A DNA stretch of 64,000 nucleotides from Nocardia sp. BMG51109 (GCF_000526215.1 NZ_JAFQ01000004.1:1-64000); one strand, 5' to 3'. Positions 51,982 through 62,691 are shown, counted from the first letter of the stretch. Translations and numbers: made by a program. The notes: generated by a model not told the origin, from the sequence alone.

Positions 51982-52535
51982 GGCTTCATCACCTCCGCCA
52001 GTTGCGCTCGGGCCCGTGCGATCCGCCCGCGGACCGCTGTCGTGTTGGTGCCGACGATCTCACCGATCTCCTCGTAGGACCGGCCGTGCACCTCCCGCAG
52101 CAGCCAGCAGGCACGCTGTTCGGGCGTCAGTCGTTGCAGTGCCGCGGTGAGGGCCGCCAACTGGCCGTTGACCTGCGCCGCGTGCTCGGGATGGGTGTCG
52201 GTCCGGGACGCGGTGGTGTCCGGATCGACGTCGGCGGGCAGCTGCCGCGACCTGATCACGTTCAGGCAGCGGTTGGTGGTCGCCCGGTACAGCCACCCGG
52301 CGAACGCCGAATCGTCCTGCAACTGCCCCATCCTGCGCCAGGCCGTCAGGAAGACCTCCTGCGTGACGTCCTCGGCCTCGGCCCGATCGGCCAGCATCTT
52401 CGCGGCCAGCCGGAACATCGGCCCCTGATAGCGCAGTACGAGCTGTTCGTAGGCCCGGACATCGCCGTCACGCGCCCGACCGGCCAGGGTCGCGTCGTCC
52501 AGCGCCGCCTCGGCTGCCGTAGCCGTCCTGGTCAC
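51972..52535 (-). CDS. ECF RNA polymerase sigma factor
   Basis: 187 residues from GTG 52535. Region 2 is visible as YEQLVLRYQGPMFRLAAKML then EAEDVTQEVFLTAWRRMGQL, and region 4 as LTPEQRACWLLREVHGRSYE then EIGEIVGTNTTAVRGRIARA. It is the first gene of the Asp23 cluster and should direct transcription of it. Regulation by the adjacent zinc-finger-Asp23 protein is inferred from overlap and motif. Confidence 0.88.
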   Translation of the reverse strand: MTRTATAAEAALDDATLAGRARDGDVRAYEQLVLRYQGPMFRLAAKMLADRAEAEDVTQEVFLTAWRRMGQLQDDSAFAGWLYRATTNRCLNVIRSRQLPADVDPDTTASRTDTHPEHAAQVNGQLAALTAALQRLTPEQRACWLLREVHGRSYEEIGEIVGTNTTAVRGRIARARAQLAEVMKPWR

Positions 52536-52748
52536 ACAGCACCTCCTCCGCCGCTCTCTCGATCGACACCGGTGCACGGGAAACGTCACGGCCGATTATC
52601 GCGTGATCGTTGTCTCGGTGGTTGCCGCGCGAGAAATCCGAGTGTCGGAGGGGCGTCATCGTGTGCGCCGAACGGCGCGCCGCGCCGACTCGCCCACCGG
52701 CAAGCACTCGAGGGGGTGCGGCCGGTCCGGCTTGCCGCGGCCGGGCCG

Positions 52749-53597
52749 CTACACCGATTCCCGGTCGGCGGCGAACTCCGTCACATCGACCAGCCGCAGG
52801 CCCGGGGCGCGCACCCGGCGGCGGTCGACCAGCCACACCTGAACGGTCTGATCGGCTCCGGGGCTGAGGGTTTCGATCTCCACCTCGATCTCGCCACGTT
52901 GAGGATGGTCGAGATGTACCGTGCCCGTGCGGAATTCGCCGACGCGATGTTCTCGCCAGCGGCAGGCGAATTCCGGGACCTGTTGCAGCGCGGCGATAGT
53001 CGCGTTCAGGCCCGGCTCATCGGGCCAGGCCGACCGGGCCGCGCGCAGCGCCGAGACCATCATGTCGGCGACTACCGGCCAATCGTGCCAGTGCCGTACC
53101 GCCTCCGGGCGGCCGAAGACGAAGCGCGCCAGATTGCCGTCGACACCCTCGTCGAGCAGGCCCAGCGGCTCGGCGAAGTCCAGCCAGGCGGCGTTCCAGG
53201 CGAGAATGTTCAGCCAGCGACCCAGCACCAGTGCCGGGGTGGGATGCAGGGCATCCAGTACCGCCCGCACGGTGTCGGAGACCTGCTCGTGGGCCTGGCC
53301 GGGCGACGGGCACCCGCCGTGCTCCATCCCGAGCGCGAGCTTCCCGAAGTGGTGGCGCTCCACCTCGTTCAGCCGCAGCGCGTCGGACAGCGCGCCCAGC
53401 ACCGCCGGGGACGGATTGGTGTCGCGGCCCTGTTCGAGCCGGGCCAGATAGTCGGCGCTCACCCCCGCCAGCGCGGCGACCTCCTCGCGGCGCAGTCCGG
53501 GCGTACGGCGGCGGCGACCGGCGGGCAGCCCGACCTCCTCCGGCTGCAGCTGCGACCGCCGGGCGATGAGGAACTCCGCGAATTCCGACCGTGCCAC
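52749..53597 (-). CDS. XRE-family regulator with MmyB-like domain
   Basis: 282 residues from GTG 53597. Helix-turn-helix region: RRRTPGLRREEVAALAGVSA then DYLARLEQGRDTNPSPAV. MmyB-like C-terminal domain: LVLGRWLNILAWNAAWLDF, VADMMVSALRAARSAWPDEP, and HPQRGEIEVEIETLSPGADQ. MmyB regulators often control the neighbouring divergent gene, here yceI. Intact paralogue of the broken gene at 2622-3536. Confidence 0.85.
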   Translation of the reverse strand: MARSEFAEFLIARRSQLQPEEVGLPAGRRRRTPGLRREEVAALAGVSADYLARLEQGRDTNPSPAVLGALSDALRLNEVERHHFGKLALGMEHGGCPSPGQAHEQVSDTVRAVLDALHPTPALVLGRWLNILAWNAAWLDFAEPLGLLDEGVDGNLARFVFGRPEAVRHWHDWPVVADMMVSALRAARSAWPDEPGLNATIAALQQVPEFACRWREHRVGEFRTGTVHLDHPQRGEIEVEIETLSPGADQTVQVWLVDRRRVRAPGLRLVDVTEFAADRESV

Positions 53598-53698
53598 GTC
53601 ACCATCCTGTCCGATCCCGGGACTCTTATCCGCGCCCTGACAGTCCCAGGATAGCGGCGGTGTGGACAAACGGACCACGGTCCGGAAATCATGGTGGC

Positions 53699-54241
53699 AT
53701 GACAACTTCCGCAGAGACCGCATTGAAGACCGGTTCCTGGGCCCTGGACACCGCCCACTCCTCGGTCGGCTTCACCGTCCGACACCTCGGCATCTCCAAG
53801 GTCCGCGGCCGGTTCAACTCGTTCGAGACCGGATTCGTCGTGGACGAGTCGGGTTCTGCCACGATCGAGGCCACCATCTACCTCGACTCCTTCGACACCG
53901 GCAACGAGGACCGCGACGCGCACGTCCGCAGCGCCGATCTGCTGGATGTCGAGAAGCGGCCGACCCTGCACTTCAAGGTCGTCGAGCCGGTGCGGGTGGC
54001 CGAGGACTTCGAGGTCACCGGCGAGGTCACGCTCGGCGGCGTGACCCGGCCGGTCACCCTCGACGTCGAGTGGGGCGGCGTGCAGGAGAATCCGGGCGAC
54101 GGGAAGCGCCGCGCCGGCTTCGCCGCCTCCGGAACGCTGAAGCGCAGCGACTTCGACGTCGCCACGGCCGTGCCCACGGCTATGCTCAGCGACAAGATCG
54201 GCATCGATCTGGACATCCAGCTCCTCGAGCCGGAGGACTGA
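53699..54241 (+). CDS. YceI-family protein
   Basis: 180 residues: GSWALDTAHSSVGFTVRHLG, VRGRFNSFETGFVVDESGSA, FDTGNEDRDAHVRSADLLDV and SDKIGIDLDIQLLEP give the full YceI lipocalin-like beta barrel, which binds polyisoprenoids. No signal peptide is seen, so it is likely cytosolic. Divergent from the MmyB-type regulator. Confidence 0.9.
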   Translation: MTTSAETALKTGSWALDTAHSSVGFTVRHLGISKVRGRFNSFETGFVVDESGSATIEATIYLDSFDTGNEDRDAHVRSADLLDVEKRPTLHFKVVEPVRVAEDFEVTGEVTLGGVTRPVTLDVEWGGVQENPGDGKRRAGFAASGTLKRSDFDVATAVPTAMLSDKIGIDLDIQLLEPED

Positions 54242-54354
54242 CCTCCCGGCACCGGGTCACCGGTCCGGCAGGTTCACCCCGGGCCGGTGGCCGATCGACG
54301 AGCGTTCCACCCAGCAGTACGACGAGCGGTATCCCTCCGAGCGAAGGAGTCCCG

Positions 54355-54783
54355 ATGAGCACTGCCGAAGACTGGAACACCAGCATCATCGACGAGTTCC
54401 GCGCCAATCAGGGCCGGGTCGGCGGCCAGTTCGAGGGTGCGCCGATGCTTCTGGTGCACCACCGCGGTCGCAAGTCCGGCCGCGAGTTCACCACGCCGAT
54501 GATGTACCTGGCCGACGATCGGGACCCGGACACGATCTACGTGTTCGCCTCCAAGGCCGGGGCCCCGACCAATCCGGACTGGTACTACAACCTGACCTCC
54601 GCCGGCACGGCGAACGTCGAGCGCGGCACCGATCGCTACGACGTGACGGTCCGCGAGATCACCGGCGACGACCGCGACCGGATCTACGCCGAACAGGCGA
54701 GCCGCTATCCGGGCTTCGCCGGATACGCCGAGAAAACCGCCGGCATCCGCACCATTCCGGTGCTCGCGCTCAGTCCCGCGTAA
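54355..54783 (+). CDS. F420-dependent nitroreductase family protein (Ddn-like)
   Basis: 142 residues. PMLLVHHRGRKSGREFTTPM, then ASKAGAPTNPDWYYNLTSAG is the deazaflavin-binding signature of the Ddn/DUF385 family, which reduces quinones or nitro compounds with F420H2. AAGGAG precedes the ATG at 54355. Confidence 0.88.
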   Translation: MSTAEDWNTSIIDEFRANQGRVGGQFEGAPMLLVHHRGRKSGREFTTPMMYLADDRDPDTIYVFASKAGAPTNPDWYYNLTSAGTANVERGTDRYDVTVREITGDDRDRIYAEQASRYPGFAGYAEKTAGIRTIPVLALSPA

Positions 54784-54876
54784 TGCGGTGACCTCCGACC
54801 GGCATTGCCGTCATCACCGCGGTGATGATCGTGCCGGCCACCATCTCAGCGCGTGCTTCACCAGGCGACAGAGCAC

Positions 54877-55737
54877 TCAGGGCAGCAGACCCGTCCGCCT
54901 GGCCCGCACGACGGCCTCGTGGCGGGTGTGCGCCCCCAGCTTCGTCATGGCGCTGCGCAGGTAGCTCTTCACCGTTTCGGACCGGAGCGAAAGGCGCTGC
55001 GCCGCTTCGGCATTGGTGCAGCCGAGGGCCACGTGGCTGAGCACGTCGACCTCCCGGGGCGCCAGCGGCGGCGCCTCGTCCGTCAGGTCGGGCCCGGACA
55101 GCAGGCGGGTCAGGCGATCCGACAGGTCTCGCAACCGGGTGCGCGTCGCCGTATCCGCGACCGCCTGGGCGATGCCACGGACCTCGGCGTGGATGTCGCG
55201 GAGTTGCTCGGCGACCGCGACGTCGGCGGCCGACCAGGGGCGCTCGGTCGCCGCGGCATCGGCCTCGCGCAACCGCACGCGCCGGTCGACCTCGTCGCGA
55301 ATGGCCAGCTCCACGGCCAGCCGCCGACCGGCCTGCACCGCCAGATCGGCCGCGCGGCCGCCGAGCGGCCCGGGATCCCGGCTGGCGACGTAGAGCACGG
55401 CCCGCGATTCGCCCCGGACGACCACCGGGACCCCGACGACGGCCCGCAGGCCCTCGGTCAGCACGGGGGCGTCGTAGTGGTGGGTGATCGTGGAGGCGGC
55501 CCGGTAGTCGGCGACCGAGGTGGGCCGCTTGGTGGCCACGGCGGCACCGCCGACTCCGGAAGAAGGTGACACCGCCAGCCCGCGCATGGCGCTGGTCCGG
55601 GTGCCGAGGAATTCGCTGAGCACCAGCGTCTGCTCGTGCACCTGACCACCGAACACCACAGGCAGCCCGGAGGCGGTGGCGACCTGCCGGAGTTCGGCAC
55701 GCAGCGCATCGGCATCGCGGGGACGCAGCAGATTCAT
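54877..55737 (-). CDS. LuxR-family transcriptional regulator with GAF-like domain
   Basis: 286 residues. A GAF-like sensing domain ([39 protein letters not shown]) precedes a C-terminal LuxR helix-turn-helix ([20 protein letters not shown] then [20 protein letters not shown]). Divergent from the acyl-CoA ligase pair, so it is probably their regulator. Confidence 0.85.
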   Translation of the reverse strand: MNLLRPRDADALRAELRQVATASGLPVVFGGQVHEQTLVLSEFLGTRTSAMRGLAVSPSSGVGGAAVATKRPTSVADYRAASTITHHYDAPVLTEGLRAVVGVPVVVRGESRAVLYVASRDPGPLGGRAADLAVQAGRRLAVELAIRDEVDRRVRLREADAAATERPWSAADVAVAEQLRDIHAEVRGIAQAVADTATRTRLRDLSDRLTRLLSGPDLTDEAPPLAPREVDVLSHVALGCTNAEAAQRLSLRSETVKSYLRSAMTKLGAHTRHEAVVRARRTGLLP

Positions 55738-55795
55738 CTCGGTACCCCTTTCCGGGGGTAGTGGGCAGGGGAATGTGACGTGGATCCTAGTTCGG

Positions 55796-57478
55796 GTGAG
55801 TTCGACTACGGACCGGTTCCGGCGGGCCGGTTATACGCACGGGGCATGGGACACGCCGCTGCTCGGCGACACGATCGGCGCGAACCTCGACCGCACCGTG
55901 GCCGCCCACGGCGACCGTCCGGCGCTGATCGACCATGTCACCGGCGCTCGATGGACCTACCGCGAGTTCGCCGCGGAGGTGGACGCGGTCGCGCTCGGAC
56001 TGCTCGCCGCGGGGATCGGCGCGGGCGACCGGGTGGGAATCTGGGCGCCCAACCGCGCCGAGTGGACGCTGGTGCAGTACGCCACCGCGAAGATCGGCGC
56101 GATCCTGGTGAACATCAACCCGGCCTATCGCGCCTACGAACTGCGTCATGTGCTGGGACAGTCGGGAACTCGCCTGCTGGTGGCGGCCCGGGAGTTCAAG
56201 ACCTCGGACTACGCCGCGATGATCGAGGAGGTCCGCCCGGACTGCCCGGAGCTGGAGCGGGTGATCCTGCTGGACACCCCCGAATGGACCGCGCTGCTGG
56301 AAGCCGGCCGCGCCCGAGACCCGGCCGAGGTGACGGCCAGGCAGGCCACGCTGTCCCCCGACGACGCGATCAACATCCAATACACCTCGGGCACCACCGG
56401 ATTCCCGAAGGGCGCCACCCTGTCGCACCACAACATCCTCAACAACGGCTACTTCGTCGGCGCGCTGTGCGGCTACACATCGGCAGACCTGATCTGCCTG
56501 CCGGTTCCCTTTTATCACTGCTTCGGGATGGTGATGGGCAATCTTGCCGCCACCAGCCACGGCGCGGCGATGGTGATCCCGGCCCCGGCCTTCGACCCGC
56601 GAGCCACCCTGGAAGCCGTTGCCGCCGAGGGCTGTACGTCGCTGTACGGGGTGCCGACGATGTTCATCGCCGAACTCGCCGAACCCGGATTCGACTCCTA
56701 CGACCTGTCCACGCTGCGCACCGGGATCATGGCCGGATCGACCTGCCCGGTCGAGGTGATGAAGCAGGTGATCGAGCGGATGGGCATGGCCGAGGTCTGC
56801 ATCTGCTACGGCATGACCGAGACCTCGCCGGTGTCCACCCAGACCCGCCGCGACGACACCCTCACCCAGCGCACCGCGACCGTCGGCCGGGTCGGCCCGC
56901 ATCTGGAGATCAAGATCATCGACCCGGCGACCGGCCGGACCGTGCCGCGCGGCGAACCCGGCGAGCTGTGCACTCGTGGTTACTCGGTGATGCTCGGATA
57001 CTGGAACGAACCCGAGAAGACCGCCGAGGCCATCGACGCCGCCCGCTGGATGCACACCGGCGACCTGGCCACCATGGACGACGACGGCTACGTCGCGATC
57101 ACCGGCAGGATCAAGGATCTGGTGATCCGCGGCGGCGAGAACATCTACCCGCGCGAGATCGAGGAGTTCCTCTACACCCACCCCGACATCCTCGACGCTC
57201 AGGTGGTCGGCGTGCCCGATCCGAAGTTCGGCGAGGAGCTGGTGGCCTGGCTGCGCATGCGCACGGGCGCACCGGCATTGGACGCCGCGTCCCTGCGGGA
57301 ATTCTGCACCGGACGGCTCGCGCACTACAAGATCCCCCGCTACGTGCACATCGTCGAGGAGTTCCCGATGACGGTGACCGGCAAGATCCGCAAGGTCGAG
57401 ATGCGCGAGGTGTCCGCGCAGCTGTTCGGGCAGGACCGGACCGCGGCGGGCGCGAGCCAGACAGGAGAGACAGCATGA
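55796..57478 (+). CDS. Long/medium-chain acyl-CoA ligase (FadD-type)
   Basis: 560 residues from GTG 55796. The AMP-binding motif is [20 protein letters not shown], the gate region [17 protein letters not shown], the hinge [20 protein letters not shown] and the C-terminal lysine [12 protein letters not shown]. It activates a carboxylic acid to acyl-AMP and then acyl-CoA. Chain preference is not evident. Its stop overlaps the start of a second ligase. Confidence 0.9.
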   Translation: MSSTTDRFRRAGYTHGAWDTPLLGDTIGANLDRTVAAHGDRPALIDHVTGARWTYREFAAEVDAVALGLLAAGIGAGDRVGIWAPNRAEWTLVQYATAKIGAILVNINPAYRAYELRHVLGQSGTRLLVAAREFKTSDYAAMIEEVRPDCPELERVILLDTPEWTALLEAGRARDPAEVTARQATLSPDDAINIQYTSGTTGFPKGATLSHHNILNNGYFVGALCGYTSADLICLPVPFYHCFGMVMGNLAATSHGAAMVIPAPAFDPRATLEAVAAEGCTSLYGVPTMFIAELAEPGFDSYDLSTLRTGIMAGSTCPVEVMKQVIERMGMAEVCICYGMTETSPVSTQTRRDDTLTQRTATVGRVGPHLEIKIIDPATGRTVPRGEPGELCTRGYSVMLGYWNEPEKTAEAIDAARWMHTGDLATMDDDGYVAITGRIKDLVIRGGENIYPREIEEFLYTHPDILDAQVVGVPDPKFGEELVAWLRMRTGAPALDAASLREFCTGRLAHYKIPRYVHIVEEFPMTVTGKIRKVEMREVSAQLFGQDRTAAGASQTGETA

Positions 57479-59178
57479 TCGCCAACACCGAGCTGTACCG
57501 CGCCGCGCGCGACCGGCTCCTCGACGCCGCCACCGACTACGACGCCGCGTGCGCCGGCTTCGAATGGCCGCGGCTGACGGGCGAATTCAATTGGGCCACC
57601 GACTGGTTCGACGTCATCGCCCGCGGTAGCGACGCGATCGCCCTGTGGATCGTCGAGGAGGACGGGCGCGAACGGCGGGTGACCTTCGACGAGATGGCCC
57701 GGCGCTCCGACCAGGTCGCGACCTGGCTCGCCGAACTCGGTGTGCGCAAGGGCGACCGGGTGATCGTGATGCTGGGCAACCAGGTGGAGCTGTGGGAGTC
57801 GGTCCTGGCGATCGCCAAGCTGGGCGCGGTGGTGGTACCGACCACGGCCGCGCTCGGACCGGAGGACCTCGCCGACCGCATCGACCGGGGCGCAGCGCGT
57901 TTCGTGATCGCCGACGCGGCCGACACCGCCAAGTTCGACGGGGTGGCCGGCGACTACACCGGCATCGCCGTCGGCGCGGCGGCGCCGGGCTGGGCGCACT
58001 ACGCCGACGCCGCCGCGATCACCTCCGCCGGCCCGTTCCCGGCCGTCACCGACGTCACCGACGAGCTGCTGGTGTATTTCACCTCCGGCACCACCAGCAG
58101 GCCGAAGATGGTGCAGCACAGTCAGATCAGCTACCCGGTCGGACATCTCAGCACGATGTACTGGATCGGCGTGCGCCCCGGCGACGTACACCTGGCCATC
58201 AGCGCGCCGGGCTGGGCGAAACACGCCTGGAGCTGCCTGTTCGCCCCGTGGATCGCCGAGGCCACCATCTTCGTCTACAACTACGGCCGATTCGATGCCG
58301 CCGCCCTGCTGGGGCAGCTGCGCCGGGCCCGGGTGAACACGTTCTGCGCGCCACCGACGGTGTGGCGCATGCTGATCCAATCCGATCTCGGCCCCCGCCC
58401 GGACGGACTGCGCGAAATACTGGGCGCCGGTGAGCCACTCAATCCGGACGTCATCGCGCAAGTCGAGAAGGCCTGGGGGCTCACCGTTCGCGACGGTTTC
58501 GGCCAGACCGAAACCACCCTGCAGGTCGGCAACACGCCCGGCCGGCCGGTCAAACCGGGGTCGATGGGCCGCCCCGCGCCCGGGGTGCCGGTGGTGCTGA
58601 TCGATCCGGTCGCCGGCGGGCCGGCCGACGAGGGCGAGATCTGCCTGGACCTGAGCGCGCGGCCGGTGAACCTGATGACCGGATATCTGCGTGACCCCGA
58701 ACGGAATTCGGCAGCCATGGCGGACGGCTACTACCACACCGGCGACATGGCCGCCCGCGACGCCGACGGCTACATCACCTACATCGGCCGCACCGACGAC
58801 GTGTTCAAATCCTCCGACTACAAGGTGTCACCGTTCGAACTGGAGAGCGTGCTCATCGAGCATCCGGCGGTGGTGGAGGCCGCGGTGGTGCCGCAGCCCG
58901 ACGACACCCGGCTGGCCGTCCCCAAGGCCTACGTGGCGGTGGCCGCCGGCTGGGAGCCCGGGCCCGAGACCGCGCGCGCCATCCTGGCGTACGCTCGCGA
59001 TCACCTCGCCCCCTACCTGCGGGTGCGTCGTCTCGAGTTCTACGATCTGCCGAAGACGATCTCCGGCAAGATCCGCCGGGTCGAACTGCGCCGCCGGGAG
59101 GAGGCGGCGCATGCGGCGGGCACACCCATCGACACCGAGTTCCGGTACGAGGACCTGCTCCCGCGCCCGGCCGGGTAG
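57475..59178 (+). CDS. Acyl/acetoacetyl-CoA synthetase family ligase
   Basis: 567 residues starting at an ATG overlapping the previous stop (ATGA). [54 protein letters not shown] and [15 protein letters not shown] are the ANL-superfamily motifs. The sequence resembles the medium-chain acyl-CoA synthetase (ACSM-like) group. Two coupled ligases under one LuxR regulator suggest use of a particular acid. Confidence 0.88.
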   Translation: MIANTELYRAARDRLLDAATDYDAACAGFEWPRLTGEFNWATDWFDVIARGSDAIALWIVEEDGRERRVTFDEMARRSDQVATWLAELGVRKGDRVIVMLGNQVELWESVLAIAKLGAVVVPTTAALGPEDLADRIDRGAARFVIADAADTAKFDGVAGDYTGIAVGAAAPGWAHYADAAAITSAGPFPAVTDVTDELLVYFTSGTTSRPKMVQHSQISYPVGHLSTMYWIGVRPGDVHLAISAPGWAKHAWSCLFAPWIAEATIFVYNYGRFDAAALLGQLRRARVNTFCAPPTVWRMLIQSDLGPRPDGLREILGAGEPLNPDVIAQVEKAWGLTVRDGFGQTETTLQVGNTPGRPVKPGSMGRPAPGVPVVLIDPVAGGPADEGEICLDLSARPVNLMTGYLRDPERNSAAMADGYYHTGDMAARDADGYITYIGRTDDVFKSSDYKVSPFELESVLIEHPAVVEAAVVPQPDDTRLAVPKAYVAVAAGWEPGPETARAILAYARDHLAPYLRVRRLEFYDLPKTISGKIRRVELRRREEAAHAAGTPIDTEFRYEDLLPRPAG

Positions 59179-59552
59179 CCGATGTTGTGCCGGATCCACC
59201 CGAATCGGCCACCCGGAGCCCGCTCCGGACCCGGCCCCGCGGCTCAACTCGCCGCGAGGAACTGCACCGATCGCGTCAGGACAGAAGAACTTTGGCACGT
59301 TTGCCCGAGTGTGACGCATTCTGTGCTGGTCCACCCCACCGCCGACGACAAGACTGGCGTAGTGCCCGCCGCGTGGCACCGGTACCCGTCGTCCCCGGAC
59401 CGCGCCACCCCTCCATCGGACGCGGTCGGATCGTCCGGACGGCGGGCACCGCTCGCGCGGTGTCGGTTCGGTGGGTGCCGCGGAACACCTCCCGCGGCAA
59501 CACGATCCGTGATCGACCGTACGTGTCACTACGACCGATTGGAGTACGCGTG
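59179..59552. other. Intergenic region, nothing assigned
   Basis: About 370 bases downstream of the ligase pair. No coding frame, RNA or repeat stands out; the last part carries the promoter of the small gene at 59553. Confidence 0.45.
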
Positions 59553-59741
59553 TTGAACACCATGGAATCGGCGACCGAATACGTGATCGCCGAGCTCGAG
59601 GCCAAGGGCACGGCCACTCGTGACGACTTCGACGTCCAGGCCATCGTGACGGCCTCGCATGCGATCGCCGAGAGCTGGGACCTTCGTTCGATGGACCGCA
59701 GCACGTTCTGGAACATCGCGGCCAGCAATCTGAAGCTCTAG
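59553..59741 (+). CDS. Small conserved-looking hypothetical protein
   Basis: 62 residues from TTG 59553 with GGAG eight bases upstream; ATG 59562 is an alternative. The sequence (ATEYVIAELEAKGTATRDDF, then DVQAIVTASHAIAESWDLRS) looks like a compact helical protein. It overlaps the convergent AraC gene by four bases at the stops. Function unknown. Confidence 0.6.
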   Translation: MNTMESATEYVIAELEAKGTATRDDFDVQAIVTASHAIAESWDLRSMDRSTFWNIAASNLKL

Positions 59742-60745
59742 GACCGGTCCAGTTCGCTGCTGTGGCGGGTGTGCGCGACCACCGACCATCGCCGCGCCGC
59801 CCGCCGCATCGAGCCCGCATCGGAGTAGCCGAGCAGTTCGGCCTGTCGCTCGCGGCTCATCGGCCCCGCCGCCTCGGCCCGGGCCAGCCGCGCCCGGTCC
59901 AGCTCCCGCCGCCAGGTGGTCCCCGCCTCGGCGAGGCGGCGCTGCAGCGTGCGCGGGCTCGTCGCCAACCGGCGCGCGACCCGATCCAGCGACGCCTCAC
60001 CCTCGTCGAAGGCCTGCGTCAGGGCGGTGGCGACCCGCTCCGGCCACGCCGACTCCAGCGGCGGGGGCGGCGGCAGGGCGTCGGCCAGCGGCTGCAGCAC
60101 CTCGGCCAGCGCCGGATCGGCCGTGGCCAGCGGCAACTCCATATCGGCCGCCCGGAACGTCATGACGTCCACCGGCGAGCCGAATTCTATGGCGGTCGTG
60201 CCGAACACCTCCACGAACAGGCTCCGGTCGCGCGGGGCCCGCTGCCGCAGCGCCACCCGGATCGGGTTCAACGGCGCATCCACGACGTTGCGGGCCCGCG
60301 TCAGCACGGCCACCAGCCCCCACAGCTGGGTGTGGTCGCGGCCGCGGCCGTCGCCCTCGATCATGTCGATGTACAGGCTGGTCTCGCCGTCGTTCTCGGC
60401 GACCAGGTCGAAACGGTGGTTGGTGGTGACCGCCGTGACATACGGCCCGCAGGTCGCCAATCCCGAACCGACCGTCGGCGCGCTGGCGAACAGGTAGTCG
60501 TACAGCCGCAGCGCCGGCATCCGGTACTGCCTCGCGACGTACAGCGCCACGCCGGGCTCGTCCAGGATGCGCTCACCCGCCTCCCACAGTCGGGAGAACG
60601 TATCGCTGGGCATCTGCACGCTCGCCCCGTCCAGCGTCCACTCCGGGACGCCGCATTCGCGCAGCACGCGATCCCGGTCCGCTCCGGCGGCCGTGAACTG
60701 CGACAATACGAAACGGTGCAGTAATGTCTGGTCCGTCCCCAACAC
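59738..60745 (-). CDS. AraC-family regulator with arabinose-binding-like N-terminal domain
   Basis: 335 residues from GTG 60745. The N-terminal ligand domain (WEAGERILDEPGVALYVARQ) is the type found in OruR/ArgR-like AraC proteins. The C-terminal DNA-binding domain includes VARRLATSPRTLQRRLAEAG and RQAELLGYSDAGSMRRAARR. The target is unknown. Confidence 0.82.
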   Translation of the reverse strand: MLGTDQTLLHRFVLSQFTAAGADRDRVLRECGVPEWTLDGASVQMPSDTFSRLWEAGERILDEPGVALYVARQYRMPALRLYDYLFASAPTVGSGLATCGPYVTAVTTNHRFDLVAENDGETSLYIDMIEGDGRGRDHTQLWGLVAVLTRARNVVDAPLNPIRVALRQRAPRDRSLFVEVFGTTAIEFGSPVDVMTFRAADMELPLATADPALAEVLQPLADALPPPPPLESAWPERVATALTQAFDEGEASLDRVARRLATSPRTLQRRLAEAGTTWRRELDRARLARAEAAGPMSRERQAELLGYSDAGSMRRAARRWSVVAHTRHSSELDRS

Positions 60746-60941
60746 CCCTCCTGCCCGGTGGCTCCACAAGCAAGGTCTATACACGAACGCTATACCGCCC
60801 GGGCTGTTTCATTTCCCGAAACGAACCATATGTGGTCGTCGGCACTCCCGGGCGGACCGGCGCGGCGTAAACCCGCACTGGGCACGCCCGTGTCCGATTC
60901 CTTCAAGACCGCGTGGCGTGCGCGCTTCTACGGTAGCGACC

Positions 60942-61334
60942 ATGACTGTTCAACTGGACGTAATCGGCGTGGTCGTCTCCGATATGACGGCAGCGCTCGC
61001 CTTCTACCGCCGTCTCGGCCTGGAATTCGGCGAGGACTTCGGCGGCCACGTGGAGGCCGCCCTGCCCGGCGGTTTCCGGCTGACGCTGGACACCGAGGAG
61101 AACATCCGGTCCTTCCATCCGAACCCGCCCCGGAATCTGAGCGGCCGGTCCGGACGGATCGGCCTGGCGTTCCGGTGCGAAACGGCCGCGGCGGTGGACG
61201 CGCTGTTCGAGGAGCTGACCGGCGCCGGGTACCACGGCGAACTGAAGCCGTTCGACGCCTTCTGGGGGCAGCGCTACGCCGGCGTGCAGGACCCGGACGG
61301 CAACGGCGTCGACCTCTACGCGCCGCTGACCTGA
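60942..61334 (+). CDS. VOC (glyoxalase-like) domain protein
   Basis: 130 residues with paired betaalphabetabetabeta modules: LDVIGVVVSDMTAALAFYRR then LGLEFGEDF, and YAGVQDPDGNGVDLYAPL. Members bind metals and act as dioxygenases, lyases or resistance proteins. Its 3' end overlaps the convergent AraC-type gene by 19 bases. Confidence 0.85.
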   Translation: MTVQLDVIGVVVSDMTAALAFYRRLGLEFGEDFGGHVEAALPGGFRLTLDTEENIRSFHPNPPRNLSGRSGRIGLAFRCETAAAVDALFEELTGAGYHGELKPFDAFWGQRYAGVQDPDGNGVDLYAPLT

Positions 61335-62035
61335 CCCCCGCCGGGCACCAGCCGCCGCAGCGGCCGTCCGGCCAGTTCGCGGACCTCGCGCGCCAGATGC
61401 GCCTGATCGGCGTATCCCGCGCGGAACGCCGTCTCCGCGAACGGGACTCCGCCGCGGGCCAGTGTCAGCGCGCGCTGCAGGCGCAGGACCCGCGCCAGCA
61501 TCTTCGGGCCGTAGCCGAAGGCCGCCAGCGACATCCGGTGCAGCCGGCGGGCGCCGAGTCCGAGTTCGTCGGCGGTGGCCGCCACCGGCGCCCCGGCCGC
61601 CAGCCGCCGCACGATGTGGCGCAGCACCGGATCGGCCGGCGCGGCGGTGCGGCCGGCAAGCTCCTCCAGGCCGGTCATCGGGTCCGGCGCCCGAGCCACC
61701 GCGGCCGCCAGGGCCCGCACGCGCCCGGCCGGCCACAGATCCGCCAGCGGCACCCGGCGATCCAGCAGTTCGCGGGCCGGGACGCCGAGCAGGGGCGGTG
61801 CGGTGCCCGGGAAGAAGCGAATTCCGGAGATCGGGCCGCCGGTGAGCGCGCCCGCCGGGTGGCCGCGCGTATCCGGGCCCGCGACCAGCAGCCGCTCCCC
61901 GGTCCACAGCACGTCCATGCACCCATCGGGCAGCACCGGCGCCTCGTCGCCGTCGCCGAGCACCCGCGTCCACACCACCGCACCGTCGACGACGGCCGAC
62001 GGGCGCTCCCGGTAGGCGGACGGCTGGGGCTCCAC
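61316..62035 (-). CDS. AraC-family regulator with DUF6597-like N-terminus
   Basis: 239 residues. VLPDGCMDVLWTGERLLVAG and ISGIRFFPGTAPPLLGVPAR are the N-terminal domain typical of short AraC regulators; the HTH part contains LGLGARRLHRMSLAAFGYGP and AFRAGYADQAHLAREVRELA. Convergent overlap with the VOC gene suggests coordinate control. Confidence 0.85.
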   Translation of the reverse strand: MEPQPSAYRERPSAVVDGAVVWTRVLGDGDEAPVLPDGCMDVLWTGERLLVAGPDTRGHPAGALTGGPISGIRFFPGTAPPLLGVPARELLDRRVPLADLWPAGRVRALAAAVARAPDPMTGLEELAGRTAAPADPVLRHIVRRLAAGAPVAATADELGLGARRLHRMSLAAFGYGPKMLARVLRLQRALTLARGGVPFAETAFRAGYADQAHLAREVRELAGRPLRRLVPGGGQVSGA

Positions 62036-62232
62036 CGCCCGAGACTAGCGCGCCGCCCCGACAGAAACCCATGCCCGGGGCCGCGGTCCCCGCACGACCG
62101 GCGCGCTGCGCCGATGCCTGGGACAATCCCCCACCGACGAACCGGCTCGGTCGATTGCCGACCGTTCGCCGCCGGTCGTTACACTCCGTCGAAGATAAAC
62201 GTCAACAGTTCAGATTGGGGATGCGGGGCGAC

Positions 62233-62691
62233 ATGCTCAAGGGCTTCAAAGACTTCCTGATGCGCGGAAACGTCATCGATCTGGCCGTCGCGGTCGTCAT
62301 GGGCACGGCGTTCACCGCCATCGTCAAGTCGGTCACCAAGGGAATCGTGGAACCGCTGCTGGCCGTGCTCGGCGGCAACAGCCAGCTGGGACTGGGCTTC
62401 CAGATCGTCCCGGGCAAGCCGGCCACCTTCGTCGCGGTGGGCCCGATCGTCAGCGCGGCCATCGACTTCGTGATGGTGGCGGCCGTGCTGTACTTCGTGC
62501 TCATCATGCCGATGAACAGCCTCAAGAGGCGCTTCGGCGGCAAGAAGTCGGCGGAGCCGACGCAGACCGAACTGCTGATCGAGATCCGCGACCTGCTGGC
62601 CGTCCGGGCCGATGACGACCGGTCGTCCGACGCCACCGAGAAGGCCCTGGACAAGGCCGCCCTGAGCAAGGCGGCACGGGCACTCGACTGA
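62233..62691 (+). CDS. mscL: Large-conductance mechanosensitive channel MscL
   Basis: 152 residues from ATG 62233 (MLKGFKDFLMRGNVIDLAVA), the canonical MscL start. TM1 is VVMGTAFTAIVKSVTKGIVE in part, TM2 is FVMVAAVLYFVLIMPMNSLK, and the C-terminal helix is EPTQTELLIEIRDLLAVRAD. It opens at high tension to release solutes after hypo-osmotic shock. The tail is slightly longer than in E. coli. Confidence 0.92.
   Translation: MLKGFKDFLMRGNVIDLAVAVVMGTAFTAIVKSVTKGIVEPLLAVLGGNSQLGLGFQIVPGKPATFVAVGPIVSAAIDFVMVAAVLYFVLIMPMNSLKRRFGGKKSAEPTQTELLIEIRDLLAVRADDDRSSDATEKALDKAALSKAARALD

Noticed and set aside
55780..57474. Fusion of the two acyl-CoA ligases into a 1132-residue protein
   Set aside because: The long frame is out of phase with the first ligase and reads as Arg-rich shadow there; only its part after 57475 is a real protein.
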